Source of the DNA: Sternotherus odoratus
Taxonomy: Eukaryota; Chordata; Testudines; Kinosternidae
DNA length: 64,000 bases
NCBI GenBank assembly: GCA_032164245.1
Contig: JAVMKO010000001.1
Span: forward strand, 247,823,644-247,887,643
Direction: 5' to 3'
The translations under genes and the position numbers were made by a program. Of this stretch, positions 22,726 to 33,836 are shown in pieces. Each line of letters opens with the position of its first letter. The first letter of the stretch is position 1. The notes under the pieces were generated by a model. The model had not been told where the DNA came from, made no database searches, and saw nothing but the letters and a program-made list of their open reading frames with translations.

Positions 22726-22840
22726 AAACCACCCTGAACATGCCCGATCCCATCTGATCTCGGAAGCTAAGCAGGGTCGGGCTAGTACTGGCTAGTACTT
22801 GGATGGGAGACCTCCTGGGAATACCAGGTGCTGTAGGCTT
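22726..22840 (+). rRNA. 5S rRNA-derived sequence (pseudogene or SINE head)
   Basis: The sequence follows vertebrate 5S rRNA from 'accaccctgaaca' through 'gatctcggaagctaagcagg', 'gtcgggc', 'tagtacttggatgggagac', 'ctcctgggaataccaggtg' to 'ctgtaggctt'. The internal control region (A box and C box) is largely preserved. The first about ten bases are not 5S, and there is a small direct duplication 'ctagtactggctagtactt', so it is not a functional gene. It continues without a T terminator into repeat sequence shared with 12.6 kb, consistent with a 5S-headed retroposon. Confidence 0.85.
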
Positions 22841-22958
22841 AACATGGGCGTGGGGCTAGCAACTCCACCCCGTAAGGGAACCAATTGCTACTGAAACACC
22901 AACACCAATTGGTGGCCCATACCCCGGCGGGGGGGTGACGGGCAAAGAAAGAGAGATA
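22841..22958 (+). repeat. Unidentified repeat body fused to the 5S-derived head
   Basis: It begins 'aacatgggcgtggggctagc' and 'aactccaccccgtaag', then 'ttgctactgaaacaccaac', 'ggtggcccataccccgg', 'ggggtgacgggcaaagaaag'. The second half matches 12630-12735. I cannot assign it to a known LINE or SINE. Confidence 0.6.
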
Positions 22959-25900
22959 TATTAATAATCTGAAAATTTCCTTCATTAACCACCTTGGTCT
23001 GTGTACATGGGCTTTTACACTAGTATATAAATAAAATACTCAAATAACCATCCTGAGGTTCCATGTTTATTGTTTTTCAGTGACTTAATATCAGACAACC
23101 TACAAATAAAGATGATATTAGATGTCTAATTGCCAGCCCTGTAACTCATCTTGAGGACTGAAAGTTGGTCTGTTTTGTTTACCCCCCCCCCCCCCAGAGT
23201 TGCACATCACCACCAGTAATGTATATTCTACAGATGGAATTTAGTGAACAAGACTGCGGATGCACAACCAAGAATATAATCCAGCTCTATTTCTGTCAGT
23301 GGGGTCCACTCCACAGCATTAATAATATTAATTAAACATAGGAAAAAATATTTTATTCCACAAAGTAATGAGATAAGAAGAGGACACTGATAAAAGAACC
23401 TAAACGTAGATTTACACATAGACACCCAAGTTAGTACGTTTTGGCCTAAGCGATTTACAGAAGGCCACAGAGGAAATGAGAGTCAGAACCAACATTAAAA
23501 TTCAAGTGTTTGTGAGTACTAGTCCTCTGCCCAAACCACTAGATGACCCGTTCTTCACCACATTCTTTTCAGATGAGCTGAGTGAAGATTTTTCCAGATG
23601 GGATCAATCATTATTTGAAAGAAAGATGTTACGGTATTACAGTCACCAATGCTCTTATGACAATAATATTACTGCACTGTGTTGATTCTTTACTGCGTAA
23701 TACTGCATTATTGTCTTTGGATGAGATTTTGTCTATATGGAAATTCTTGAGTTTGAATTGCTTTAAGGATACAGTTAAACAGCATCATAACTGGGCGGAT
23801 GTGGGGGCAATGAGTTTGTAACAGTTAAAGCTGTCTGCTGTGTCAGAGTAGCTGGCTCAGAAAGTGCTAAATTAATGACCGGCATCCAAATGCACTGTGT
23901 CCCTTATGAGCTGGAGAAGTTTGTTCTCTGGCGTACCCTGGAGTATTTTCTAGTGGTGTGAAGAGAGGCATAAATTTTACAGGCATTATGTCCTTCTCAT
24001 AAAATGCCTGAAGTATTTCGTTTTTGTCAGAGCAATGATGCAAGGCAGAGGAAGCTGGCCAGTTACAATGCATACGGAATCACTTTGGAAGAAATCGCTA
24101 TTTCACATACCTTCATTATGTCTGAGATTCTTCATTTAAGAGTCATCCAGCCATTCCGTGTAAATGTTGATGCTCAGCTCAGCTATGGTAGTTATTCTGG
24201 GGTGGGAATATGAAGATTTAGGATGGCCCAAATGAATTTCATGAATTTTTTGAAGAATGCAGGAACTAGCAGGAGCAACGTCAAAGGATCTCAGGGACCA
24301 GAAAATGTAAAGAACTATTAATCTCTGTCTTAATATCGGAAGCTGAAACTTAGTTAAGAAATGTAAAAGAGATGCTGTACTGGCATCACTATTGTCATTA
24401 TTATTAATTATGTAAGCATCTGCTGTAACAAAGTGGCTTCCCTTTTAATATCAGGCTGTTATTAGCCATTTTAAAGGCCCTTTGGAGTATATCAATTACA
24501 TTTTCCTACGTTTCTATTTTCTCAGTCTCTGACCATATTTCCTTTCCCAGACATTGTTTTAAAGGACAGTGAGATTTAAACTATGAGTGATTTGTAGCGT
24601 TGGTGCACGACAAATGCAGCTTTACAATGAAAATCCTAAGCTCTTCTAGAGCAAGTGGAATTTAAGACAGAGTGCTGGTCAGGTTTTGTTTTGTTTTTTT
24701 TCAACTAGGAACACCAAAACTGGCAAACCAGATTAGTCATTAGTTTTTCTCTTTCCTCAGGACAATAGCATCTGATTCCTAATGCTTCAGAAGAGGGCAA
24801 ACACTTTAACCCTCAATAATCACCTAATACATCGTGCAATACTATATATAAGGGTGGAGGAAAGCATCCTTAAACCTGGATATAACAGTTCTTGTTGAAT
24901 AATGAAAAAAACAGACTACGGACAAGATTCCAGTACTTGATTACACCAAATGAAACTTACTTGAAGAGCAATCCCATTGACTTCAATAGGGCCACTCATA
25001 GAATAAAGTACTACTCAATATGATCAGGGGTATCAGAATATGACTCTAATATATAAGAAAAGAAACAGTTCTAATGGACTTAGTGCTATTCATAGGGTTA
25101 TGATATTTATGAATAGCCAGAAAACAGCTGATCATTATGAAATCCCATTTTGTGACAGATTTATATTATATATTTGTTCCTGAACATTCATCATTAACTA
25201 TTCCTTCATTCAAAAACACCAAATATCCAATCAGGGAGCAGAAAAAAATATCATGTGTGTGACCAATCATACAACATGATTAAGAAATAATAAATAACAG
25301 CTAGTAAATAAAAAAGGAAGCAGGTTTAATGAAAAGATAAAAAAATCAAAAAATTTTTTTTTGATTTTCGTTCCTCGTGTCCTCTCTTTTTCCATTAACT
25401 GCTGAAAATGGCTTTGAGGGAGGAAAAGGAGGAAGAAGAGGGGAGAATGACCAAAAACTGAAAAGATTTTGCATTTTGTTTTATCAGAAATTCAAAAAAG
25501 CCTAAGCCCTGCCTCTTCCTCTCCCCTCAAAAAAACAAACAAACATTAAAATGTTAATATATGTAATGTAATGTAAATAAATGAAAAAGTTCAGTTTTAA
25601 TTTTTAAAAAAAGTTTGTAGTGATTCTTTTTTTGATGAGCTTCTAATTAATAAGTTAAGTTTGTGCACAGTTAGCGAACAGCTGGTAGTTTGAAATTATT
25701 AGGTCAAACTCTTTGGTGAATACTGAAAAATACTGAACATATTTACAGCTAACAAGACTGGGTTGTGAGCGATTTGCAAATGCCCAAAGCCAAGACTTGT
25801 CTTATTGATGAATGCTATTGGAACAAGTCAGATAAACGTCAATATACTATTCTTAATTCAAAGAGTTCTTTTCTTTTTTTTCCATTCATCGGGAGGCAAT

Positions 25901-26059
25901 AGTTCTTTGCAGTATCTTATAAAGCATTCCCTTATGAACAGGAAAAAGCTAAGGTCTTTGTCCTGGTTTTCTGCTCAAATAAACCTTCTGTTGAAGCTTA
26001 TTATTATTTAAATAGATGTCCCAGTCGAGATTGGAACCTTATTGTTCTATACTTACTGT
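22959..26059. other. No gene recognised
   Basis: AT-rich DNA. A run of 14 C lies at 23182-23195. A degenerate hairpin repeat with 'cccattgacttcaatagg' is at about 24940-25030. Frames at 23476-23821 and 24004-24213 are unrecognised and short. Confidence 0.35.
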
Positions 26060-26275
26060 ACACATATATAGTAAGAGACAGTCTTTGCCCTAAAGAGCTT
26101 ACAGTGTAAATAGGTAAGATAGCCAAAGAAGTATTATTAACCTCATTTCAGACCGAGGATTGATGAATCAAGGATTTATCCAAGGTCACACAGGAAGTCA
26201 GTGACAGGTCTGAGATCTGTATCCATATATTCTGAGTCCTAATCCAGTATCTTAACCACAAGTCCATCCTTCATC
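26060..26275 (+). repeat. MIR/CORE-SINE-like remnant
   Basis: 'agacagtctttgccctaaag', 'agcttacagtgtaaatagg', 'caaggtcacacaggaagtc', 'agtgacaggtctgag' and 'ccagtatcttaaccacaag' follow the order of an old amniote tRNA-derived SINE. It is widely diverged. Confidence 0.62.
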
Positions 26276-26632
26276 TCAATGGCACTTTTTTCTGTTTAAG
26301 GAGCCTAGTAGGATTTGGCCCCAAAGAGCATAAAAGCGATTTCTCTTTCAAATTCACAATGGCTTGAACTCCATCTTCAGCTCCATTATTGATCTTTTGA
26401 CATGAATCTTTATGGACTTCTTTGACGTCTATTGGGAGAAGTGGTCACAAAGTAGATCACTAACTTCACTAGGGACAGATAAAAATGGTATCCCTGAAAA
26501 TTATTTAAAATATAGTGTGTTTTGAGAATGCAATCCCTAATACACTTGTAATACAGCAGATACATGTACCACAACCTTCATCTGACACAAATGTATTTTT
26601 AAGACACAACCACAGTGACATGACTGCAGATT

Positions 26633-27350
26633 TCAGAGGGGTAGCCCTGTTAGTCTGTATCAGCAAAAAGAACAAGGAGTACTTGTGGCACCTTAGAGAC
26701 TAACAAATGTATTTGGGCATAATCTTTCATGGGTTAAAACCCATTTCATCAGATGCACTGAGTGGAAAATACAGTGGGAAGATATATTTATACAGAGAAC
26801 ATAAAATTATGGGTGTTGCCATACCAACTTTAACAAGACTAATCAATTAAGTTGGGCTATTCTCCAGCAGGAGAAAAAAAAAGGTTTTGTAGTGATAATG
26901 AGGATGATCTATTTCAAACAGTTGACAAGAAGGTGTGAGTAACAGTAGGGGGGAAATTAGCATGGGGAAATAGTTTTTTAGTTTGTTAATGACCTATCCA
27001 CTCCCAGTCTTCATTCACATCCAGTGGTGTCCAGTTTTCAAATTAATTCCAGTTCTGCAGTTTCTCATTAGAGTCTGTTTTTGAAGTTTTTGTTTGTTGA
27101 AAGAATTGCAACTTTTAGGTTTTTGTAACTGAGTGTCCAGGGAGGTTGAAGTGTTCTCTTACTGGTTATAATTCTTGACGTCTGCATTGTGTTCATTTCT
27201 TCTTTTGCATAGGGATTGTCCGGTATGGCCAACGTACATGGCAGAGGGGATCGCTGGCACATGATGGTATATGTCACATTGGTAGATGTGCAGGTGAACA
27301 AGCCCCTGCTGGTGTGGCTGATGTGATTAGGTCCTATGATGGTGTCACTT
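26633..27350 (-). mobile_element. Penelope-like element 3' part with GIY-YIG remnant
   Basis: On the minus strand this runs from the conserved linker (residues like IIGPNHISHTSRG followed by CTSTNV.Y.IMC) through a frameshifted GIY-YIG endonuclease domain to the 3' UTR and the terminal module ending 'gctacccctctgaaa'. In intact PLEs the protein is a reverse transcriptase followed by the GIY-YIG endonuclease. Here the frame shifts just after the IMCQ motif, so it is dead. A hammerhead-like motif lies at 26717-26756. At about 27350 the sequence switches orientation. Confidence 0.8.
26717..26756 (-). ncRNA. Hammerhead-ribozyme-like motif (best core match)
   Basis: On the minus strand: GCAT, CTGATGA, extra A, helix II ATGGGT/ACCCAT closing a short loop, GAAA, GATT, ATGC. 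Helix I GCAU/AUGC pairs perfectly and both core boxes match consensus. The helix III remnant is AGAU rather than the palindromic AGCU. Confidence 0.55.
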
Positions 27351-27354
27351 GAAA
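27068..27354 (-). pseudogene. PLE GIY-YIG endonuclease remnant, frameshifted
   Basis: Minus-strand translation shows SSDTIIGPNHISHTSRG, then LFTCTSTNVTYTIMCQ, after which the frame is lost and resumes as TLQPPWTLSYKNLKVAIL and NKNFKNRL in a different phase. Compared with the copy at 32566-33162, the YIG block lies in another frame. The family is Penelope-like retroelements, in which GIY-YIG cuts target DNA for primed reverse transcription. It is not functional. Confidence 0.72.
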
Positions 27355-27389
27355 CTCCTTGGACAGAGACAAGGAATCTATCAAGCATT

Positions 27390-27620
27390 AAAGTTGGTAT
27401 GGCAACATTCATATGTTCATGTTCTCTGTATAAATATATCTTCCCACTGTATTTTCCACTCAATGCATCTGATAAAGTGGGTTTTAGCCTATAACGCATA
27501 CCTAAAGATATCTATCAAGCATTCATAGATATCTTGTAGGTATGCGTGATAGGCTAAAACCCACCTGCTGAAGTGAAGAAACAGATTGACAGAGCCAGAA
27601 GGGTGTCCAGAGTGAATCTG
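27390..27620 (+). mobile_element. Inverted PLE fragments joined through a palindrome
   Basis: From 27390 the plus strand carries the PLE 3' UTR in sense ('gttggtatggcaacattc', 'ccactcaatgcatctgataa'). It breaks into the palindrome at 27478-27563 and then reads 'cctgctgaagtgaagaaac' and 'agattgacagagccagaag', which translates as AEVKKQIDRARRV, a PLE coding segment. The hammerhead-like core is damaged here (CTGATAA, GAAA lost). The arrangement shows inversion and template switching during or after insertion. Confidence 0.65.
27478..27563. repeat. Imperfect palindrome, about 38-bp arms
   Basis: The left arm 'tgggttttagcctataacg...gatatctat' pairs with the right arm 'atagatatcttgtagg...gataggctaaaaccca' with a few mismatches. 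The spacer is about 9 nt (caagcattc). It lies exactly at the junction of oppositely oriented PLE pieces. Confidence 0.85.
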
Positions 27621-30600
27621 GCAGCTGAAAGATCCAGATGCCAGACTCAGGTTTCCAAGTCCGTAACAGTAGGATTTGTAGCTGGGCACTTCCATGGTCT
27701 GCTTTAGCTTCACTGTTCATAACCTGGATGGCATGTACAAAGTTGGCCTGCTGCCCTCCTTTCCTGGTCATTCTTAACTGTGAGTCATTGATCTGTGTTC
27801 TGTGAATAAGGTGCAGCCCACCTGTCACCAAGGGCACATGTACGGTCATGTGTTCTAAGTTACAAACTATATCCATCTCCCTCTATTTCCTATGCAACGA
27901 TGTGTGCTGGCCAAGAGAGTCATTCATATGCTATATGGGCAGCCAAGCAGTGGACTGAAGTTTCTCTGTGAAAGAAACTGTATAATCTGTGAAGATTGTC
28001 CATAATATCACACTTTTTAAATGTGAACAAGCCAATGGACAAGGCTTTATGCTAGTACAATAATTGAGGTTGAGCTTCTATATATGTCCTTGAGACAAAA
28101 ATTTTAAGAATGTTGTTCCAGTGTCTGAAGTGCTACAGAGGGTTTTTTTGTTTTTTGTTTTTGTTTTTTGGTAATAGTTCTCTTTATAAACAAAGTCAAT
28201 ATTGATTTTGAAATAGGTCAACTAGTGGGGTAGCCAAATGTTTCCCTAATGCATAAAGGGCCAAGTCCTACAAGCATTCCACATGCAAAACACCCATTGA
28301 AGTTAAAATGGATTTCCTATAGTACCTCTACATGTGGCTCTGGCCCCAAATGTCTACCAAGAGTTCACCGCTATCATATTACATTACTGAAAAGTTACTA
28401 ATCGTCATGATTAGTACAAAAGCACTGCAAAATTATTAATAATAATTAAATTTTGTAGAAAGACTTCTAGTGTCTAATGCTTGTTTTTTCATAGAAATAT
28501 CTAATGTACAAACCATGGGTTATCAAGTCTGTTTTTGAAATTTGCTACTAAGGTCATTTCAATATTTATTTTTATTTTGTTTAAATGTCATTCCCCTACA
28601 TAGCCTTGTGATTACTGTAGTGAGTAAGGACTCAACACCTCAGTAACAACTGAAGTATCGGGCCCTTTGTTTGTGAATAGGCCTGTGCTAAGAAAAAAAT
28701 GGAAAACAAAAAATGCATGTTTCATTGGATGAAAGGCTGGAATAATAAGTTAAGGTCGAGTGGAGGCTCGTGCTGAAAGTAAGAGGTCTTGATTAAGGAA
28801 CTTGGCAAACAGACTTGAACAATATAAGTATTCTAAAGAAGAAAAGCCAGGTTTTGACTTCATTAACCTATACAAAGTTCTGAAGAGGACAAAAGAAGAA
28901 ACGCTCCAGGACTTTGAACTTTTGTCAAATATAACCACTAAGGAGCATGAAACAATTGCGAAGGTAACACTTAACGCTAAAGGTCTTTAAAAATAAATGA
29001 ATAAAAACAGTTCAATTAGTACTGCATATGTAATACCAACTATCAAACCAGCCAAGTCTGCATACATAGCTTTAAAAAGGAGTTTTAAAAATATTTAAGA
29101 CATGACATGATAGAGTGGAAAGTAACTGGAGCTGATTTAATAACAGCTACTGGTCTCTGGATCTATGAATGTTGTGCCAGCACCACTGTCCCTAGAAATG
29201 CTACTTAGCACTAGTCTTATGCTCAGAAAGGTTCAGCTATCCAACCTGGAAATAGAAATGGTTCTATGTGACACAGGGTTAAACCCATTTCTACCCTCAT
29301 TTGGGCAGGGGTGAAATCTACTCTTCAATGTATGGCCATGGCATAGGGCTCCCACACAGCCCACTATTTCAGCTGATAAACTAGAACAGTAGAAACAACT
29401 TCTTCATACAAGTGATATGAAATATTAAGGACCCTGGATTCATGTAAAAAGAGATCAGAAGAGATATAAGCCTTGGCTTATATTGTAGCACTCAGAGTCT
29501 AGCAGGTATAGAGACTTTTTCCATAGCACAAAAGGGGCAACCACACAACTTCGAGCAGCCACTGAAGCAGTGGGACCTCCTGTACAACATCTACACAGCA
29601 ATTAAGTGGGGCAGAAGGGCAGCACCTTCTGCACTGAGCTGAATGTCACCCACCATGACAAGAAAACTGCTCAGACCACTCAGTTAATGGATCATCTATA
29701 GTACTCTGAACAGCAAACACATTCAGGAAAATCCTCATTGCATTTTTGATAGTTCACAAACACGCAGAAATAGATTTTCCATTATGAATAGTTCACCAGG
29801 TTCAATGTGTGCCCAACCCAAAACCTGTTGACTTCAATGGGCCAAGGATCATACCACACTTTGGTGGCCTAGCCATCGCAGCTCCATCTAAAAAAAAAAA
29901 AAAGAAATACAAATACCATAAAGTAGCCATCTGCCTTGCAAAGCTCTCCCTTCCGTACTCCCCTTCATACAGAATCAAAGTTTGGTTTTAAATTTGCCAT
30001 TATAATAAGTTATGCCTGATGCATTCTGTCTTTTTAGCTTTCCTCTTTGGCTTCAGTTAGCATGAGGCACAAAATATCTTTTAAGATCTGCAGGGGGAAT
30101 TTTCAGAGCCCTTGCACATAATTTATTTAGGTGGAAAATGAATAATGTCTGGGAACAAAAATAAGACGCAGGGCACTATTGATCATCTTGCCCATGCACA
30201 TCCAACATCTGCCATTCAAATCAAACCAGATTAATTCAGAAACACTCCATGTATCTCCAGTGGATATAAGTAACGTGAATGCTCCTCATTCTCGCCAGTA
30301 AAAGCAGTTGAAAGTAATGATTGGGGTGTTTAATTATTGCTGTACGCAGTATATCTGGCCAGTAATATCTTGGTTGTATAATGGGTGGAATATGAAATTA
30401 GTTTTATGTCAGATGAGTTAATTGTTTGGCGAGTCAGCAGTCTCAAGGAAAAATGCAAATATTCTGCCATAAACAAGTACAGCAGGGCTTAGAGCTATTG
30501 CCTGTTTATTCTCATGTGCCTAGTATATTCTTAGTTGTCTTCATTTTGCAACTTTGCAGTTTTTTGGGGGGGAGGATTGTTTTGAGTTTTTTTTAAATTG

Positions 30601-32045
30601 TAATTTGTTGGCAAGTTACGTGCAACATTTTGAAGAAGTTCACTCTCCCTCTGTTCCTTATAATTTTGGACAGATAGTAAGAACATGCAATCTGAAACTA
30701 GTTTTTTATTTGTTAAGTAATGGGACTGGTACACTTTCTTAATATGAGCAACTATACAGCATTGCATGAAAACTGGTCAAGGTCACACAAGCAAAAACAG
30801 CAACATGAAAAGAAAAGGGAATTTTATTCATTTTATAAATTACTTTAAATAAATTTGCAGTTTTGTGTAATTATTTTTTAATACACTCAGATACATTGGG
30901 GGTGGGGGTAGGGTTTGGGGAAAATTCATGAGACCTATATGTTTAGTCATTTGATTTATCAAAACACAAAGAGAGTTATTTCGAGCTTTGGCCATCCTGA
31001 GATAATATACACAATAGACAGCTTTTCTCACCAAAAGTGAACCTATCAGAAGATATAACAGGCACAAACAACACAACCTCTCCAACTCTCCACCCAGGAA
31101 AATACATGGGAGCAAAGATGAATCCTGAAACATCCCCTACAAGTTAACAGATCCTGCTTTGCCAGGCCAAGGAAAGAAGTAGAGTCCAAAGCCAAATGCC
31201 TCTCCCAGGGAAAACCTTGTCCAAAGCAACTCCCACTATAATATAGGAACTCCGTCTCATACTTAATATGTGGCAGAAATATAAATATTGTTTGATTATT
31301 CTCTCTAAACATAAATGCAACATGCAGAGTGCAAGAGTTTTCTTACCTCATCCTAATCTGACACTAGTTGTTTTGCAAATTCTGCTCCATTGCCCAAGCT
31401 CAATTCCTTCAACCACCTCTGCACCTTGTCTCTAGGCCTCCTCCACAGCCTGGTCTCAAGTGTCTTCTCCCAATTTCCCCTGCTATTCTCTGTAGTTAGT
31501 AAACCTACCACATATATATCTGGTAATTCTTACTTATGGAGATCTCCAAAGTCTCCTCCTTTCAGTAAACAGTTGGTTACTTTCCCCAGATTTATTTCTG
31601 GGATTTCTAGCACAGGCAGACTTTTTTTCACCAAGATCTCTCAGACCTTTCACTGCTTTCTTCCCCAGAATGCATTGCTGCCCAACCTGCCATTCACAGG
31701 GTTCTGCTAAAAAAATCACTTCCCAAGATTCCATTGTTCCATAGTGAATCACGAACAAGGCCATGCTTTGCTGACAGCCTCCCTTAAAGGGTCAGTTCCC
31801 TATTACAAAGAGGCATTAGAAATAATAGATATCTCCGTCACGTGGCATGGCACACTGCATTTTAATACTTGAAATCCTCTTGGTTTCCAATTGCTAAATT
31901 ATAAGGCTGCGTGAGCAACTCTTTAGTTGCTTATGAAATAGAAGAACCTGGTCTATTAAGAAATGATGCCGTACACTGAGGAAAATGTCAAAATAATCCT
32001 AATCTCTTTTTGATTCTTCAGTTCTGAGTTGCTACTGTCAGTGCC
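27621..32045. other. No gene recognised; one coding-like stretch
   Basis: Mostly AT-rich unique-looking DNA. The plus frame at 28802-28990 (residues FDFINLYKVLKRTKEETL..FELLSNITTKEHETIAK) has a protein-like composition and could be a decayed gene or processed-pseudogene fragment. I cannot match it to a family, and upstream frames stop. A 13-A run is at 29888-29902. No RNA gene is seen. Confidence 0.35.
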
Positions 32046-32338
32046 TGTCATAAATATGGAGGGTGCCTTGCCTGGGTTGGGCTATGTTATCTAATACAGT
32101 GTGCCTTCCCTGGGTGGGGGCTATGTTGTCTGAGACAGGTGACGTGGGAGTTTCTCTGCCATGAGGGAGGGAGGAGCCTCCAGCCCAGGAAGAAGGGAGG
32201 AGCAAAACAGTCAGTTCCATTTTGGCTGGTCTCCAGGGAGGAGGCAAGGGCCAGAAGTGTTCCATCATGGCTGCACATGCGGCAGGAGGCTTGCCAAGGT
32301 AGCTGGCAAGGGTTCTAGATCATCTTTGGCTATAAAGA
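32046..32338 (+). mobile_element. LTR-like element, 5' portion (interrupted by a PLE)
   Basis: It starts TGTCATAAATATGG, the same type of terminus as the minus-strand start of the 14385-15143 LTR (TGTCATAAGTATAAAG). It then carries a GC-richer promoter-like region with an imperfect internal duplication ('gtgccttgcctgggttggg' and 'gtgccttccctgggtgggg'). It ends at 'ctttggctataaaga', which contains a TATA-like ctataaag and became the target duplicated by the PLE insertion. It is a non-coding remnant; the LTR assignment is an inference. Confidence 0.5.
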
Positions 32339-32422
32339 ATCAGAGAGGTAGCCGTGTTAGTCTGGAATAGCAGAGGTAACAAAGTCCTGTGGCACCTTTA
32401 AGACTAACTATAAAGTTTTAAA

Positions 32423-32462
32423 GCATAAGCTTTCATGGGCTAATACCCACTTTGTCGGATGC
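32423..32462 (-). ncRNA. Hammerhead-ribozyme-like motif, core mutated
   Basis: On the minus strand: GCAT, CCGACAA, A, helix II arms around TATTAG, then GAAA, GCTT, ATGC. Helix I and the AGCU palindrome are intact. The core box has lost U4 and G8, so cleavage is not expected. Confidence 0.45.
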
Positions 32463-32565
32463 AAGCAGTGGAAGTGTCCAGAGGCAGGTATAGATAAATA
32501 GTCAGGAATCAGGTAGGAGGTAACAAGGTTAGTCCAATCAGGCTGAACCAGCTTGTTATCTCCAA

Positions 32566-32925
32566 TCAGGGAGGGTGAGATATTCTTCTAGCAGCTGAAT
32601 TGAAGGTGTGAACTCGGAGGGAGGAGAAGCTGTTTTTGTAATTAGCAAGCCACTCAAGGTCTTTGTTCAGTCCCAGATTGATTGTGTTAAATTTGCAAAT
32701 GAATTGCAGCTCTGCAGTCTCTCTTTGCAGTCTGGTCTTGAAGTTTTTTTGCTGCAGTATGGTGACTTTTAAATCTGTAATTGTGTGTCCAGGCAGGTTG
32801 AAGTGTTCTCCTACAGGTTTTTGTATATTGCCATTCCTGATATCTGATTTGTGTCCATTTATCCTTTTTCGTAGGGACTGTCCAGTTTGACCGATGTACA
32901 TAGCAGAGGGACATTGTTGGCACAT
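32566..32925 (-). pseudogene. PLE GIY-YIG endonuclease domain fragment, nearly intact
   Basis: The 119-codon minus frame contains the GIY-YIG landmarks: upstream VIYAIMCQQC (GIY-like strand), then MYIGQTGQSLRKRI (YIG strand with the catalytic arginine helix), H in NGHKSD, and PVGEHF with the catalytic glutamate. The C-terminal FNTINLGLNKDLEWL block follows. In Penelope-like elements this domain sits after the reverse transcriptase and nicks target DNA. The frame upstream is cut by one in-frame stop between 32925 and 32962. Because the RT is missing, the copy cannot move by itself. Confidence 0.85.
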
Positions 32926-32961
32926 AATGGCATATATTACATTGGTAGATGTGCAGGTTAA

Positions 32962-33162
32962 TTAACCAGTGACGGTGTGGCTGATCTGGTTAGGTCCTGT
33001 GATGGTGTTGCTGGTGTAGATATGTGGGCAGAGTTGGCATCGAGGTTTGTTGCATGGATTGGTTCCTGAGTTGGAGTTATTGTGGTGCAGTGTGCTGTTG
33101 CTGGTGAGAATCTGTTTAAGCTTGGCAGGTTGTCTGTGTGCCAGGACTGGCCTTCCTCCCAA
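32962..33162 (-). pseudogene. PLE linker region upstream of the GIY-YIG domain
   Basis: The 66-codon minus frame has RPVLAHRQPAKLKQIL followed by a cysteine-rich motif, CNKPRCQLCPHI, and then TITGPNQISHTVTG before a stop. The Cys cluster and the GPN.ISHT stretch sit between RT and GIY-YIG in animal PLEs. It shares its reading frame with 32566-32925, interrupted by one TAA. The start codon is only the first Met of the surviving piece. Confidence 0.78.
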
Positions 33163-33252
33163 GACCTGTGAAAGTGAGGGATTATTGTCCAGGATGGGTT
33201 GTAGGTCGCTGATGATGCATTGCAGAGGACTTTGTTACTTTGGCTATAAAGA

Positions 33253-33607
33253 TGGCTCTACCTTTTTCTGATACTTCTTAGCTAATGTAAGTGATTTTGA
33301 TTCTATTAAGCCGTGCCTTTTGGGGTGTTCTTTCCTTTTCAGAACAAAGTGGGGAACCCCAAATGTAAAGTGTCTGTATCTCTGCTTTAACCTTTTTCTT
33401 TATTAAATCTTGTTAGTTATAAAACCATCTGGTTTATTTTCCTTAAGGTTTTTCTCTCTTGACTGGGAAGAGAGGAGGTATGGGGAGGTGCATAGCCCTC
33501 AGGTATCTGACTTGGCTTCCAGGGAGGAAGACAGAGTCAGGGTTAAGGGAAGTCTGCCTTCAGCCGGGGAGGGTAAAGGGGAGCAGTCTCCAGGTGTCTG
33601 TCTCTCA
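33253..33607 (+). mobile_element. LTR-like element, 3' portion
   Basis: Continuation of the element starting at 32046. It contains 'ttctttattaaatcttg', which looks like a polyadenylation region, and 'cttgactgggaagagagg'. No end with a matching TSD is visible, so the boundary is approximate. Confidence 0.4.
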
Positions 33608-33836
33608 GGTTGGCTGACTTGGGCTGGAGAGCTGTTTTATTGCAGTGTAGACTTCCAGGCTCAGGCTGGAGCCCAGACTGTAGGACCACATGAGGTAGGA
33701 TGGTCTCAGAGCACAAGCTGCAGCCTGAGCCCAGAAGTCTACACTGCAATGAAACAGCCCCACAGCTGAGCCCCATAAACCCAAATCAGCTTGCATGGGC
33801 AATTTTTAATTGCCGTGTAGACATACATGTGGCCTT
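33608..33836. mobile_element. MITE-like palindromic DNA element
   Basis: 'attgcagtgtagacttcc' followed by 'aggctcaggctggagcc' is mirrored by 'cagcctgagcccagaag' and 'tctacactgcaat'. The right side ends 'aattgccgtgtagacatac'. The 'tgtagaca' motif is shared with the MITE at 5773-6051. Probably a fold-back DNA transposon remnant. The frames over it are artefacts. Confidence 0.62.

Larger units (their letters stand above)
32339..33237 (-). mobile_element. 5'-truncated Penelope-like element with 15-bp TSD
   Basis: Exact 15-bp duplications (ctttggctataaaga) lie at 32324-32338 and 33238-33252. The minus strand encodes the C-terminal part of a PLE protein, then the 3' UTR with a hammerhead-like motif (32423-32462), and ends 'ggctacctctctgat'. 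It lacks the reverse-transcriptase domain because of 5' truncation. It is nested in the LTR-like element, so it is younger. PLE retrotransposition often gives variable TSDs and truncated copies. Confidence 0.9.

Noticed and set aside
22726..22840. Functional 5S rRNA gene
   Set aside because: The first bases are not 5S, there is an internal duplication, and there is no T-run terminator after the 3' end. It reads on into repeat sequence.
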